Assembly: GCA_907165135.1 (NCBI GenBank)
Contig: OU015568.1
Span: 9,184,501 to 9,248,500, forward strand
Direction of reading: 5' to 3'
DNA: 64,000 bases
Origin: Oikopleura dioica
Lineage: Eukaryota > Chordata > Appendicularia > Copelata > Oikopleuridae
Part shown: positions 13,601-26,127 of the stretch, one piece after another
How positions within the stretch are numbered: the first letter of the stretch is position 1
Layout: the number at the start of each line of letters is the position of its first letter
Translations under genes and position numbers: made by a program
The notes under the pieces: model-generated
Databases searched by the model: none
Seen by the model: the letters and a program-made list of their open reading frames with translations, nothing else
Told to the model about the DNA's origin: nothing

Positions 13601-16104
13601 AAAGATAAAAAATTGATGATTGAAATTTATTTTTGGGACGCGTTTCGGTCTCAGTGGACCTTCGTCAGCCCTAAGTACAGATTTTAAATGAAAGTTCAAA
13701 AACAGGAAAACAGTCTCTCACCTAGAGTGGACAATTTCGAATGAAGGCAGAGATTGAAAACATAAAAACATAATTCGCTTTCGCGGGCAGATGTAATGGA
13801 GCGCCAGAAGAAAGCGAATTACAGATGCTCCATTACAGAAATTTAACTTCAGCGAATTTGATCTGCTTATTCAAGCAAGGATCATTCAACTTGATCGAAA
13901 ACGCTTCACAAAGGACACGGTCTTTGTAGTACGGTTGGTTGGAGATAACAGAAATAAAGTTCTTTTCGAAACAGAATTTGGTTTTGATTAACGCTCTCGA
14001 TGTAGTAGGCTTGTATTTTGGAGTGTCTGGCTGTCTTCGCTTTCTTCTGGCGCTCCATTACATCTGCCCGCGAAAGCGAATTATGTTTTTATGTTTTCAA
14101 TCTCTGCCTTCATTCGAAATTGTCCACTCTAGGTGAGAGACTGTTTTTCCTGTTTTTGAACTTTCATTTAAAATCTGTACTTAGGGCTGACGAAGGTCCA
14201 CTGAGACCGAAACGCGTCCCAAAATAAATTTCAATCATCATTCATGAGAGGTCAACACCGACAAAGATAAAAAATTGTTATTTTTTCCAATTTTTAATGG
14301 CATCGAGTAAGATTTCCGGAAAATATTTGTATATCAATGTCGAAAAATACATCAACAATCGAAAGAATAAAATTTTACTGGGTCAAGAGTAGAACTTGAT
14401 TGTTTTAGTATTCGCTCTATCAAACGGTAATCCCCAGAATTGACCGTGAGCAAATAACCACTATCAAGTAATTATCACAACTTGTCCATACAATGTTCGT
14501 TCTATTTGGACAAGAAGATTAATCAAGTTCATATTTTTGTCTATTTTTTGTTTCAAACAAAAGAGAGATGAATTGAGAAAGATTCAATTACTAACAATTT
14601 TTAATTTGTTTCTGTCAATACAATATTTATTGATTGAAAATAATTGAATGAGAAGGGTGATGTCAAAAATATTTACAATGTCATGACAGTGATAACATTA
14701 AAAACATAAATTTGATGAGGTCGAAAATTGTGTTGCGACAAAATATTTTTCTGTTAGTATTCGGTACATAATGTACTTGATCCTCCTGCGTTGGATAAGT
14801 AAAAGAGAATCAGTTTCTTTTTACTGCCAAGTTTATTCAGAAAACAAAATCCGTTCTCTTTCAAGTTGTCTATTCCGGCTAGCCCTGTTTATTGGCGGAA
14901 TGCATTAAGTTGGATAATTATTTATTTTTCCTTTTGATTAATTCGGTTACTCGAGAGGATATTTGTTATTCTTTCGGCTAAGAACAAAGTATTTCATAAT
15001 CCCTAAAGTCTCGGGCCCAGACTATTTTTTCCATCCCCCAAAAGCATGAGCCGCTGAGAAGAAGCTCGGATATTATCGAATTATTACTTTTTGCGATCTT
15101 TCTTTTTTGAAGAATATTTTCGTAAACAATCTAAAGTTGAGAAAAAGGATGTTTTCCGTGTTTAGTCCAAGCTAAAAAGCCCAACTTCATGCTATTTCCT
15201 GGGTCGCAGGCAATATTTCTCCAAAAACACCGTTACGAACTATCTTTCTCAACGGAAGAAAAACGCTAGTTGGAGTTAGGAACTAGGGGGAATCGAGACA
15301 AGAAAGAATAACAATGTTTTATGCGGAAGAACTCTTGGATTTTAGGTCCAGGAGTTCATACATATGAATTCTAAGAAATAATTTTTATTGAAAAAAATTC
15401 CGGATCTTCGGTATTCTTCGTATTTTCCGGACAATAAATCGGAACAATGTGTTGATAAGAAGGTCATTATATTTTTGAATGCCATCGATCATGTTTACAG
15501 GTCGTCACGGGCCAGTAACTCCAGCGGAAGGCAAAATCAGAGGACGAAGGACGAAACAGGTGTTATTTTTATCTACTGCGACTAAAAAAGATGTGCAGGG
15601 ACCGTAAAGTCGGAGGCTCCTAATCTTTTTTTCGAGATGCGGCCGATTGATTCCAATCATGAGCCACGTGGTGGCGTATTTTTCCCGAATATAAGAACCG
15701 ATGCGATTGGATCTTCTGTTAAATCGTATCCGAGAAATTCCGATTTTTGGGCGAAAGAGCGGTGCTATTTTGATTCTACGCGCTAGAACATTCCTCGCTC
15801 TTTCTATCTAGACGCTATCGTGAGGAAGGGACCGCACCCGGTGGAGTACAGTACTTGGTGCTACTACACCACCGAGCCAGGGAGAGAGAGAGCTCAAGGT
15901 AGATTTTGGCGACGGGCAGTGAACAGCACCACCAATCCTCTCCCCGCGGTGCTTACGTTTAGCGCACGGGCTCAACGAACGCCATTTCCCGTAAAATCAT
16001 CCAGAAAAAAAAAAACGAAAATTCCATAAGGAATATTGAACAAGAGAGACGAAACCCGAAGAAGAGGGTTGAATAGAGAGTAGAAGGGAGAAATTACACA
16101 GACA
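10686..16104. other. 5.4-kb intergenic region between divergent RyR and ShK-mosaic genes
   Basis: I see no convincing gene here. The stretch is AT-rich with scattered short open frames lacking recognisable motifs. It probably holds both 5' ends, including the missing RyR first exon(s), which I could not place. A GC-richer patch at about 13150-13490 and a large inverted repeat at 13613-14240 stand out. The 200 bases before 16105 are GC-rich and purine-rich and are likely the promoter/5' UTR of the downstream gene. In so compact a genome this gap is unusual and may hold distal regulatory DNA. Confidence 0.6.
13613..14240. repeat. Foldback element: about 205-bp inverted repeats around a 219-bp spacer
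   Basis: The arm 13613-13817 reappears in reverse complement at 14037-14240, nearly perfect apart from about a one-base length difference in a T run. The spacer (13818-14036) is unique. The 15-mer AAAGATAAAAAATTG occurs at 13601-13615, just outside the left arm, and at 14263-14277, 22 bp beyond the right arm. It could be a target-site duplication, but it is AT-rich and not flush with the right arm. No transposase is present, so this looks like a MITE/foldback type element. Confidence 0.8.
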
Positions 16105-19100
16105 ATGAGGGTTGCCCTCGCCCTAGCTGCTACAGTCTCGGTAAAAATTATATAAGAAAATATATTTAAATTAGCAAAAATAAATCAAATTTCAGAATTG
16201 AACATCTGTTTTTTTAATTAAAAGCTTGAATTAAAATTATCATTTTTAATTTTTTTCTCTAAATAGTAACTTTCCTGCATCTATGCAATCACTAAGACGC
16301 ATATTTTAAATACGATAAATGATGTTAAACTTTATTTAAGTTCGTAAATATTTCTTAAAATTTCCATTCATTTGATGATTCAACATTTTTGGCGTGTACC
16401 CAAAAACAATGTCCATCGTATCTTTTTTTCCCTTTTTCATGCTCACAAAGTTGAACTATCAATGTCGGTCATGGTTTTTTTCGAAATGAAAATATTTATA
16501 ATTAGGCGGCTTCTCCCCCTAAACAAAAATCGTAATTGTTTCGCTTTCAGGCGCAGCTCGACTGGTCGGATGACCTGCGCGAGATCCACGCTATCGGAAT
16601 CCAGAACCAGTGGCTCGTTGAAAAGCTTGCTCCTTCCGCTCTCTTCGGTCGACATGAGCGACGATTGAGGAGGCAGGCTGATGATTGCCAGGACAACCAC
16701 CCTCGATGCGACGAGTACGCCGAATATTGCGACAATGTCCAATTCGCCACTACTTGCGCCGCTTCCTGCAATACTTGCGATACATCCTCCTCCGAACCTG
16801 GTAAGTACCCCATTAACTACCGTTCCCCATGGTGTGCAGAGTGATTTCAAGCCTTGACGAGTATGTTACGTGAAGTTGACTACCCATACTCATTCGAATT
16901 TGAATTTGAGCTTCCTTCCTTTTTCGTTTTTACGCAAATCTTTTTAATCTTCTCAGAAATGAATGCAATGCGCGAAGGGCCATTGCAATTTTCTGTGCCA
17001 GAATGTGAAGGCCGCAAGGATTGTTTCAGAACATGTTCTTTTGGTTTTATAAAGCAATAGTTTTAAAAATTACTTCCAAAGGCATAAAATGTACCCGAAA
17101 GCTTTAAAGAGTTAAAATACTAGATTCTAAAAAGAATCTCCTTAGAAGAATGATCTTTTCGAACATGTTTGTAAACAGTTTGGTTTTTGTGTTTTATATT
17201 GTTATGAAACGATGAACAGTCATGTTTCCGATCGCCGCCAGACTGCTGGCTGGAAGATCCGGGGTGTATGTTCGTCTCGTGGAGGAGAGACGATGCCACT
17301 GGGCAGATTTACACTTTCGAAGGAACGGGTTTGAATCGGGCAGGCGAGGCTTATCCGTCCGTGCCCGATGCAAAACCGACGAATAGTCTCCGGCAATATC
17401 GGACAAATGGACTCCGGCTGGGTCGGCTTCGGCTTCAGTCTAGACGAGCGCATGGGCAACGACGACCTTTACTTTTGCCAGCGGGTTGCTAGTTCGCCGC
17501 GCAAACGAGCACCTTAGATTCTTATTTTTCTGATTTCGTAATTTAAAACCACAAAATTGGCACCCGTTCCATAGCGAGCACTTTAACGGCATGAGTCGCT
17601 TCAAATCGGCGATGTCCTACGGCCGAGCGCCGCCAAAAATGCTCCCCATGACGCATATTATCTCACATGCTGCCGACTTTAAACGTGGCGTTTTGCAGTG
17701 CCGCTTTCAGCCAGGGTTCAAAATCTATCTTGAAAATTTGCCAAAAACTCTATCTCAAAATAGTTTCTTAGCTAAATTGGCAATCTTGAGCTCTAGAATA
17801 GCGAAAGGCGGCAATAGAAAAGTCCATCGGAAAAGATGGCGCGATGATGTTCGATTTGAATCAGGATAATTTTTATCTCCTGGTCGCGTGGGGATCTATT
17901 GGCGGCGGTGGAATCCCACTCCATCATAAAGGAAGGACCTTGACTTCCAAGCCCGTTGATTTCGCCTATCCACCAACGGCGATTGAAATTATGGATGGAA
18001 AAGCCTCGATCGACCATTTGACTCCCGGAAAGAAACGAGACTCGCAGCCTCCATCAATTGGTTTTTCGTTCCCAAGTCCAGTAAAGGATTACTCCAACGA
18101 AGTGGATCTCGCGCAGCAGAAAATGATCGACGACATGAAACAATCTCCTCTTTTCAAATATCTCCAAGAGAGTAAATGAACCAAGACATTTTTTGGGTGA
18201 TAAAAACAGGCTCAAAATGCATTGAAAACTCGAACACACCATGAGCGAACGGAACGATTTCTCCGTTCGCGAACGTCCCCTCTCAACTAACTCTTCTAGA
18301 GCCCGCCAGTAGTGATGCCAGCGGTTGTGAAGATCAACTCGGCTATTGCGAGCAGATGAAGGGCTTCTGTGGGAATCCGAACTATGAAGGAGTGCGATTG
18401 TACTGCCGAAAAACGTGCGATTCTTGCGGAGAAGCGATCGAAGTTGGAACCGATGGAGCCAGCGCCGATGCCGATAGTGTTGTCCAAAGTAAATTAACTT
18501 AAACTCGTGAAAACGCGCGGTTCTAACGCAATTATTAAGCCTGCGAAGACGAGGACTTTTGTGTCAACTTTCCATACTGCCCCGACTCAGAGATCCTCCG
18601 AGAGAGGATCAAGGCGAGCTGTCCTGTCACGTGCAAAGTGGCCGCTTGTCAAGCTTACTGGACAACTGACGCAACCGAAGCGCCCTTCAAAGAAGCTCCA
18701 CCAGCCGGTACACTTTAGAATTCAGACCCCTCGTTTAGACAAAATTGACGATTTTCATGCATTTTGAGCCACTCAAATTTAGAAAGTGGTGTTGCCTTAA
18801 TTTAAAATTAAACAAGGTGCATAAAAAGGTGAAATCGATAGTTTATTACAAGAATAAAAAAATGAGAAAATGCCGCAACCGCAAGTGACAAAAAGTCTGT
18901 GGTCGAGCGAAAATGTTAAAAAATTCTAGTTCTCTCTTATCTTTCAATTTTTTTCTTATCAAAGGGGCAAGTTCTCAGGGCCGTTTTTAGATGCCTGCGT
19001 TGACGCTTCAATGGCTTGTTCTGGTGTGACTGAGCTTTGCCAGAAAGATGACTTCAGGGATACTCTTGAAACTTATTGTAAACAGACTTGTGGCTTCTGC

Positions 19101-22100
19101 AGTGCAGATGCTGTTGCTGCCGGTGATGGCGATGAAGCTTCAGGCGCATGTGAGAACAAATATCCCAACTGTGATCAGCTTCAATTTATGTGCGAAGAGG
19201 AACAGTACAAGGGCCCGTAAGTATCATTAAAATAATTTTCTTGTGTTTCTTCATTTTCCTTCATCTCAATGTTCTATAACTCGATCAATTTAGCTTCATC
19301 AAAATGTGTCCAATCACTTGCGGTGTTTGCGAGGGCGACGGTTCTGCTCCAGCGGCAACGTCCGAACCAGCTGGTCCAACAAAATGCGAAGATACCGCTG
19401 AGCACTGTGGCAGTTTATCTTCATACTGTGACAAGCCAGAAACAAAGGACATGATGGCTCAGCAATGTGCTCTTACTTGCGGTTTCTGTCAAGGTAAAAC
19501 AATCCCGCTACTGTAGTCATCCTGTTACATGAACTCTCTTTAGCCGAAGGAAGCGAGAACGATCCTGCTGCGGCTGCTACCGAAGCTCCGGCCCAAGAAC
19601 AAACACCGGAGGATGCATGTGTTGATACTCCGGGCACTGACTGCCAGAAGTACCTTCTTTACTGCGACAACACCAATACTCAGATCCCCAAGGTCTGCAA
19701 GAAATCCTGTGGCCACTGCGGAGCCGATGCTCCAGCCAAACAAGCAACGACTACGCAAAAACCTGCAACGACCACAACAGCTGCCCCAACAACGACAAAA
19801 GCCCCCACTACAAAAGCTAGCACCACCATTGCTACTACTATGGCTGAGTCTGAATGTAAGATATAATCACTTTTATGGTGTTTTAAATATATCTCTAAGG
19901 CGCTCCTGTCAAAGACAAAAGCACAAAATGCTCGTCATACAAGAAGTTCTGCCAGAACCCCAAATACAAAGCCAAGCTCGCATCGCAATGCCCGGCAACG
20001 TGCAACGTCTGTGTCAAGTCAAAACCAGAAGCCAAAGCCCCAGCTTCAACTGGCGCCGTGTGCAAGGATAATGTTCCCGCTCAATGTCCAAAAATGAAAC
20101 GATACTGTGGCTCCGCCAAGTACGAAAAGGTTCTCAAGCAAAAATGCAGCCTCACTTGTGGATTCTGCACTGCTGACGGTTCTGCTCCAACTCAAGCTCC
20201 TGCCGCGTCCGGTTAGTTTGAATTTCATTTTTCAAATCGTAAAATGACTTTTCAGAAAAATTCGGAAAATGGTCAGTTAGCTGGTCCAAGTGCAACAGTA
20301 AATGCAAGCAGTACAAAGCCCGAAAGTGCCTGCAAGCTCCTTGCCCGAAGACCCAGCTCTATCAGTTCCGAGATTGCCCGGCTGAGGAAAACCAGAACAT
20401 CCCCGCGTGCAGTAGCTCGGGCGCCGCTAAGCCAGGTGAGCGCAAACCACATATAAAAACAAGCCCACATTTTTTAAATCAACATCTGGAATATAAATTC
20501 ATGCTTCTGTTTCAATATTCTAGTAACCATCATACTCATGCTCCCCCCACAACATTAATCCCACTTCACCCTTGCCAAAAGGTCACCTGAACCTTCGCGT
20601 GACATTTTGTGATTAAAAAAACTTCATCCATAACTCACTACCACTCATAATTGGTGTGCCCGACGTTAATTCTTGAACTAACTCGGTGTTCAGCTGCGAA
20701 AACGTGCTCGAACCGCGCTGGTGCCAACTTTTGCAGTAAGCACTCTGCAAAATGCACGTCGAAAAAACCGAAAGAGCTTCAAGTAATGAAGCAAATGTGC
20801 CAGAAAGAATGCGCAATTTGCACCTAACCAACTCACCCGAACTCGAACCGGAACTCCTACCACAACAATAACAAAACTCTCCCTGGAAAACCGGACCTCA
20901 AAAAAGCGTACTAACTTCTTAGATCATTTCTGTAATAACCCGCAGTCTTATTATTATCATTCAATTTCCGAAACGTTCCTTCGTACTGTACAAAAGCATT
21001 CAGTATCTATTGCTACTTGAACTAGCCTCTAAGTTCGCGAGTGATTTTGGCGAAAACTTTTGGCGGTTAATTTTGATTCTCAAGAACCTCAGAACCCGTG
21101 AGAACACAACTAGTGACCGCTAGCTCGCGCCCTTTGACCTCGCTTGGTGACCTATTAAAATATTGAAACAGCATGCATTAACTATTCCGTCTAAATAAAA
21201 TAAAACGGTTACAACAATCACATGACTCGTTTTTCTTGTTGTAGAAAACACGCATGAGCTTAACGTGTTCACTTAATTTTAAATTGACCCTTTTGTTACG
21301 CAAAATAAATTAAGACGAGAACTATTTTGCCAACATAAAAAAACACTGTTTCCATTTAGCTGTTTGCCGAGATAAGTCCCCACAGTGCAAAAAATACGCT
21401 TCGAAATGTGGCAACGCTCAAATTTTGAAAACTTGCCCGGCTACATGTGGCAAATGCGGCGAAGGAGAACGAAAAAGACGTCGACGACGATCGATCTTTG
21501 ACATTTTGAAGCCAAAAAAGACATCTGAAACGTGCTTCGATAAAATTGCCTGTCAGCAGTTTGTCCGACAGGGTTTCTGCAAAAGCTCTTCCGCTCTTAT
21601 TTTGCGAACGATGCAAAGTAGCTGCGCCAAGGCTTGCGGCTTCTGCAAGCCCAAGCCCGCATGTATTTGGAATTCGTGGATGTCTTGGACCAGTTGTTCG
21701 CGTTCTTGCGGGACTGGGGCGCAAACTAGGTCTAGGAAAATGATCGGATCTGGTTGCATCGGATCACCGATTGAAACTCGACAGTGTAATATGCAGAGTT
21801 GTCCTACTCCTCCTCCAACTACTACCAAGCCGGCGCCAACGCCAAACAATAAGTACCAAGGAGAATGCAAAGATGAAGAAACCTGGTGCTCTGGAATTGC
21901 CAAATCTCAATGCAGATCATCAATTCAAGTCGCTGCTCGTTGTAGACAATCGTGTGGACTTTGCATTGCCGCTATTTCTGCCCCTACCGTCGGCGGTGGC
22001 AAATGGCAGCCATGGACCGCATGGACTGCTTGTTCAGGATCTTGCAAAGGTGGATTCAAAAAAACTCGTGAAAGACGTTGTGGTGAGTACGGTCGAAAAT

Positions 22101-25100
22101 GCGATGGAAGCAGCTCGGAAACAATTCCATGCTCGATCGGCTTTGACTGCTACGTTGATGAGTTCTTCAAATGCGCGGATAAGTCGGACAATTGTAATGA
22201 ATACGCGCTGGAAGGTCGATGCTTTGATAATCAGTACAGAGATTGGATGAATAACAACTGCGAGGCGAGCTGTAGGCTTTGTATGGGACTTAATATTCAA
22301 TGGAGTGAGTGGAGTAAGTGTGAAGTACCCGGTGGTGTTTGTGGAAACGGCAAGAGAAAGCGCAGCCACGATACGACCACGATGGTTGAGAATTGTAACA
22401 TTCCATGCAAGGACAAATCAGCCTCTTCCAGAGCCGACTGTAAAGACAAACATCCTTATTGCCCTAATCTAACAACTCACTGCGAGAGCAAATCCGTCCA
22501 GAGCGCTTGTCAGTTCACGTGCAATTCATGTCCCGCCGATATCCCAGTTGATAACACTTGTGTCGACAAGAATTCCTATGTTTGCTCTCAAAGCGCTAAT
22601 TGCAAGAAGGAAGAGTTCCAGTATCTCTGCCCTAAGACGTGCAATACCTGCATGAAAGCTGCGAAGGAATCCGTCGATAACTCATCACTTGATGCTGATA
22701 GCACCAGAAGCAATTGTAAAGATCTTTCACCAGCTTGTAAAGGCGCTGGAATCAAAGCTCAATGCACCAACAATCTCTGGCTGAAGAAAAATTGCAGAGA
22801 AACATGCGGAACTTGTGGAATGTCTGAAGAAGCCATGACTACGAAGGCTCCAATGACAACGATGTCTCCCATTTGTATGGACAAATCTAGGGAATGTCCA
22901 AGGTGGAAGTCAATGTGCCAGACACAAAGGGAGATTCTCGAGACCAAATGCCCTGTTACTTGTGGAGTTTGCGTTCCAGAGACTACCAAAGCCCCCCTAA
23001 CGACTACAACAACCACAAAAGTTGCAACTTCGCCAAAAACGATGAACTGTCTCGACGGACCCTTGTGCTCTCATTACGCAGGAAATTGGGAAATTAACTG
23101 TCGGGACTCTCAGGATTTCCGAGACACCTGTCCAACCTTGTGCAAGATTGATGTCTGCGCAGAGTACTGGGATGAAGATCTTATTCCTGAAAACACTGAC
23201 GAGCTTGAAAAGAGATGGCGAGCTTGGGAAGAGTGGGGCGCCTGCTCGGTCTCTTGCGGTGGTGGAGAAAGAACACGATATAGAACTTGTAAAGCACCCG
23301 TTTATAAGCCCTGTACATACGGCTCTGATAGCGATACTGGGCTTTGCAATAAGATCTCATGTACGACTACGCAAGCGGTCATGACTACTCCCAAACCCAC
23401 TGTTTGCGAGGATCAGCCATTCTGCGATGGAATGGGTGTGAACTTCTGCTCCGACCCGAACATCGCATCAGGCTGTCCAAAAATGTGCGACAACTGTCAA
23501 CCCTACTATGGTGAATGGGGCGAGTGGAGCACCTGCACTGCCACTTGTCGTGGTAGCGGTTCACGTACCCGCTCACGTGAATGCATTCAAGTTAATGAAG
23601 ACAAACCGGGCAAATGCGAAGGTGACGCTTCTGAAACTGACGATTGTCCCGACATTGAAATTTGCTTCTACGAGTGGACAAAATGGACTGAGTGCGACGC
23701 TGATTGCGGAAATAACTCAACTCAGACCCGACAACGTGTTTGCAACGAGCCAGAGGACTGTGAGTGGGTGGAAAAGGAGTCCCAGGAATGTGCCGGCGCC
23801 TGCGTTTTTAATGAATGGTCAGAATGGAGCGATTGCTCGGCTACCTGTGGAAACGCAACTGCGACGCGCTCTCGCGATTGCCCAGTAGAAGGTGCTTGCG
23901 GTGAGAAATCAAGTGAAACGATGGATTGCGAGCTTGATGAGTGCGCTGAGTATCTTGACTGGTCAGAATGGTCTGAGTGCTCCGTTTCATGTGGTGGTGG
24001 AGAAATGCGACGAGAGCGAGAATGTTCGATTGAAGGAGAATGCGCAAGTCTTGGTGCTCCAAGCGGAGTTATGGCTTGTAATGAAGATGCTTGCCCTGTT
24101 GTTGCTGAATGGGGCGAGTGGAGCAGTTACTCACCTTGCTCAGAAAGGTTCGAAATCGACGAGTTTATTTGTTGCTATAATCAATTTTAGTTGCGGAGTC
24201 TCATTCAAGACCAGATCGCATGAATGTGTCAATGGGGCCATTGGCTCTGACGGGTGTCCTCTGGACGATTATGTAGAAGTCTCAGCATGTCTTTACGTAA
24301 GTAGCCCAATTTGATCAAAGTGGTAATCGCCAACGTGACGATAGCTTATTTCGACTTATAATTGATTCCGGTGGTTTAGACGCCGTGCGAAACGTGGTCC
24401 GAGTGGTCCGCCTGTAGCGCCGAATGTGGCCAAGGACATCGTGAACGATCTCGCGGCGAAGACGTCGAAACCATAAATTGTTACGCTGGGCTGTGCAGCG
24501 ACGTCGGCGAGTGGACCGAGTGGGAGATTAGGGAAAACAACTGTGAAATCACTTGTGGCGGCTACAAACTCCGGGAACGACAGTGTATCAATGGAATCCC
24601 CTCAGAAGGTGGCTGCCAAGGCCCTTCCTCGGAAACGATCGAGTGCGAGCCATGCGGTGAGTGGAACGTCTGGACCAGCTGGTCAGAATGCAACAAATCC
24701 TGCCACACTGACGGCGTCAAGGGAATCAGAAGCAGATCTAGAAAGTGCATGGGTGGACGATGCAAGGCCGGAGATGCTGAAGAAATCATCAGCTGTGTCA
24801 CACCTGCGGTAACAAATCGTTTTCGATCAAAACGAAGCTTTGATTATTTTTCATAAAAGCAAAGAAAATAAAATTACATTCATTTAGTGTGACTTTAAAC
24901 CAACTCTGAGAACGACTACGGAATGGGAAACGACTTCGACCAGCACTCAAACGACTTTCCAGATCACTACAACTGAAGCTGTTCCTGTAACGACGACGAC
25001 CACCACCGTAGAATCAACAACGACAGCTGAAAACACCGATACAACAGTGCTCGAAGCGGAACTTGACCGTCTCTTCGATAGCATTACTTTTGGGCAACCA

Positions 25101-25815
25101 GATTGCGATGTCGTGGAATTATCAGAAGAGCCAACTAGTTTCATCTCTAGCAGCTTCAGACAAACTGAAGAAGGAAAACAGTCGTTCCATGCGACAGAAG
25201 CATTATCAAGTGGTTGGTGCGCCGAAGCAAGTGACTCGGATCAATGGCTCGTTATCGATTACTCCTCAGATGTCGACATCGTTGGTGTCAAATTTAACAT
25301 CGTCAATGAAAATCTTACGAATCCATTCGACTCAGAAACTCAATCAATGCGATACATGACTAAAAGCGTCAAGATTGAATACAACCAAGACGGACAATGG
25401 ACTCCAGTTCAGTCAGTCGATTCTGATACTATTTCAGTTTTCAGTGATCAGCACATGGCCGATCCATTTGGAAAACCATCAGTTGAAAGGTACACCGTCC
25501 ATCTTTTGCTTCCTTTATTTATCCATATTTTAAAGACTTTGGACCAAAAAAATCACTACTGATCGAATCCGCATCAGCATTGTTTCCGTTTACGGGCGAA
25601 CTGCCTGTTTGAACTTCCGAGTCCTTACTTGCGATGAAGCTCCAGCAATCGAAGCTAATTTTGGCTTGCCACCATTCGCCATGGGAGCAAATCCCTTCGC
25701 CGGTCCGTTGAGCGAAAACACTTTTAGTGCCCCAAGCTTCGCCACTGAAGACTCAGATAATGTTCTCTCCGATCTTGGATCTATCGAATTAGATGGATCT
25801 GGAGATGAGTTTTAA
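16105..25815 (+). CDS. Secreted ShK-DOMON-TSP1-discoidin mosaic protein (long form)
   Basis: The start is ATG 16105; exon 1 (16105-16140) encodes a signal peptide (MRVALALAATVS). Exons I can join in phase: 16551-16800, [DOMON exons 16957-18171], 18300-18488, 18540-18707, 18991-19216, 19294-19493, 19544-19855, 19900-20211, 20256-20435, 21360-24147, 24191-24296, 24380-24808, 24888-25489, 25536-25815. That gives about 2025 residues without the DOMON exons, or 2278 with them. Domains: about nine ShKT six-cysteine repeats (one per exon is typical), a Thr-rich linker (exon at 19544), a TSP1-like segment (20256 exon), a polybasic stretch after the 21360 exon starts (RKRRRRR), roughly ten more ShKT and about twelve TSP1 repeats (WSEWSECSVSCGGGE), a second Thr-rich linker, and an F5/8 type C-like domain at the C-terminus. 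It is presumably extracellular matrix or house-related; the function is unknown. Exon phases are overwhelmingly 1, as expected for domain shuffling. Confidence 0.85.
16957..18171 (+). CDS. DOMON-domain exons (FRRS1-like) within the ShK mosaic gene
   Basis: Five exons fit: 16957-17018, 17220-17328, 17387-17484, 17579-17714 and 17818-18171, 253 codons in all. Joined, they show the ferric-reductase-like/DOMON signature: CEGRK then SCFRSPPDC, FEGTVSGN, GWVGFGFSLDERMGNDD, GVLQCRF and FYLLVAWGS. DOMON domains bind haem or sugars. The phase is 1 at both outer borders (16800/16957 and 18171/18300), so the block fits as an in-frame cassette between the first two ShK domains. If the last donor (AGA|GTAAAT) is not used, translation stops at 18179, giving a short ShK-DOMON protein. 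Two introns look non-canonical: 17019-17219 starts GA, and 17715-17817 starts GG. A separate nested gene starting at ATG 16959 is the alternative, but there is no signal peptide there. Confidence 0.7.
20694..20827 (+). CDS. Alternative terminal exon (ShKT) giving a short isoform
   Basis: After TTCAG at 20689-20693 an exon in the same phase (1) as 21360 encodes one complete ShKT repeat (TCSNRAGANFC ... CQKECAIC) and then a stop at 20825-20827. Joined to exon 20256-20435 it ends a protein of about 668 residues (921 with the DOMON exons) that lacks all the downstream TSP1 and discoidin domains. AATAAA polyadenylation signals follow at about 21193-21205, before the long-form exon at 21360. Skipping this exon yields the long form. 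The choice is inferred from phase and signals only. Confidence 0.75.
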
Positions 25816-26127
25816 TTTTTGATAAACCTGAATATTCAAAGAACAGAAGACCTCTAACAAAGGTAAATGTTCTCTCCTGGAGCGTTTATTCAGCCCTGTT
25901 TTCTAGGAATACTCCAATTGTTACATAACAAAGTCCTCCGACTAACTGCCTTACCAACCTCTTTCCATTTCTAATCTCACGAAAAAGTCGAAGCCGAAAA
26001 ATTAATGTTCTTCAGTTCATATTTAAAATTTGTACAGATTGCTGCTTGAGTCGTTTAATAAATATGCTCTTTGATGTTAAAAATAATTATGATTTTATTT
26101 GTCAGGGGGAATATCAGCCTGACGTTG

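Noticed and set aside
13939-14227. Short plus-strand frames in the right arm of the inverted repeat
   Set aside because: They run through the repeat arm and show no conserved features.
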